A DNA stretch of 64,000 bases from Flaviaestuariibacter flavus (GTDB taxonomy: Bacteria; Bacteroidota; Bacteroidia; Chitinophagales; Chitinophagaceae), in NCBI RefSeq assembly GCF_004337505.1, contig NZ_SJZI01000050.1, positions 294,853 to 358,852 on the forward strand, read 5' to 3'. This document shows, one piece after another, positions 63,745-64,000 of this stretch. Both the position numbers and the translations under genes were made by a program. Positions within the stretch are counted from its first letter, which is position 1, and every line of letters starts with the position of its first letter. The notes beneath the pieces are model-generated. The model was not told where the DNA came from. It worked only from the letters and a program-made list of their open reading frames with translations, and did not search any database.

Positions 63745-64000
63745 TTAGCGGGCCGTTTCCAGCGGGAAGTAAATGCAGATGGAACAGCCTTTGTTGGGCG
63801 CCGAATCAATATCAACCGAGCCCTGGAAGACGTCGATGCGGTTCTTCATATTGTTGATGCCGAGCCCGCTGCGGGCGGCCTTCGTGTCGAAGCCCACGCC
63901 GTTGTCGCTGATGCAGATGGTCAGTTTGTCGCCGGCGTTGCCGATGTCGATACTGACCTTCGTGGCGCGGGCGTGCTTCACGATATTATTGAGCTGCTCC
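63745..64000 (-). CDS. Histidine kinase, C-terminal part (cut by window end)
   Basis: The final ~85 residues of a HisKA_3-type ATPase domain: EQLNNIVKHARATKV (N box), SDNGVGFDTKAARSGLGINNMKNRI (G1 and G2 region) and NKGCSICIYFPLE. The start lies outside the window. It is convergent to the M61 peptidase gene. Confidence 0.9.
   Translation of the reverse strand, partial: EQLNNIVKHARATKVSIDIGNAGDKLTICISDNGVGFDTKAARSGLGINNMKNRIDVFQGSVDIDSAPNKGCSICIYFPLETAR

Overview
The window looks like a chromosomal segment of a GC-rich Bacteroidota, probably a Chitinophagaceae-type organism. The grounds are a 2,407-residue HYR-repeat adhesin ending in a type IX secretion (T9SS) sorting domain, several TAnnTTTG (-7) promoter elements, a near absence of Shine-Dalgarno sites, many TPR, PAS and hybrid histidine kinases, a tricorn-like S41 protease, and the GTCATTGCGAGG palindromic intergenic repeat. 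Species cannot be settled from sequence reading alone.

Layout. 0-13.4 kb: htpG, a 42-bp tandem array of alternating palindromes, a methyltransferase, a GNAT acetyltransferase, a secreted lipase, small secreted or membrane proteins, a PAS histidine kinase divergent from a MATE exporter, then two tail-collar paralogues with a formyltransferase. 13.6-23.2 kb: a compact operon coding for an FhaA-like protein, a 32-residue membrane peptide, a PP2C phosphatase with an outer domain, a single polypeptide joining a SEDS (FtsW/RodA) glycosyltransferase to a class B transpeptidase, an FHA protein, a membrane Ser/Thr kinase and a lipoprotein. Its content and much of its order mirror the actinobacterial fhaA-fhaB-pstP-rodA-pbpA-pknA-pknB locus. 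This is the most striking system in the window. 23.3-29.1 kb: a TPR histidine kinase and LuxR-type regulator, followed by DUF4214-like and C39-like secreted proteins and two lipoproteins. 29.2-36.7 kb: tRNA-Leu, a histidine kinase, an IS256-type element beside a 21-bp tandem array, a helical protein, PPK2, a VOC protein, repeats, gene relics and a degenerate PAS kinase.

36.8-41.3 kb: tricorn-like protease and an ArsR/SRPBCC pair. 41.4-45.8 kb: an AT-richer block of redox and aromatic-compound genes (FMN reductase, esterase, DODA dioxygenase, DoxX, NAD(P)-binding oxidoreductase, Crp/Fnr regulator) with an SDR pseudogene and a perfect Crp/Fnr-type inverted repeat upstream of its promoter. 45.9-54.6 kb: tRNA-Arg, rluE and the giant adhesin with a long structured leader. 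54.7-61.9 kb: a signalling cluster of a REC-kinase, a 1,346-residue hybrid kinase with three receivers, a lone receiver, CheR and CheB. 62.0-64.0 kb: an M61-type peptidase and the 3' end of another histidine kinase.

Together the genes suggest an environmental, surface-interacting heterotroph with heavy investment in signal transduction, envelope synthesis control and secreted proteins. All functions are inferred from motifs read by eye; no database search was run.
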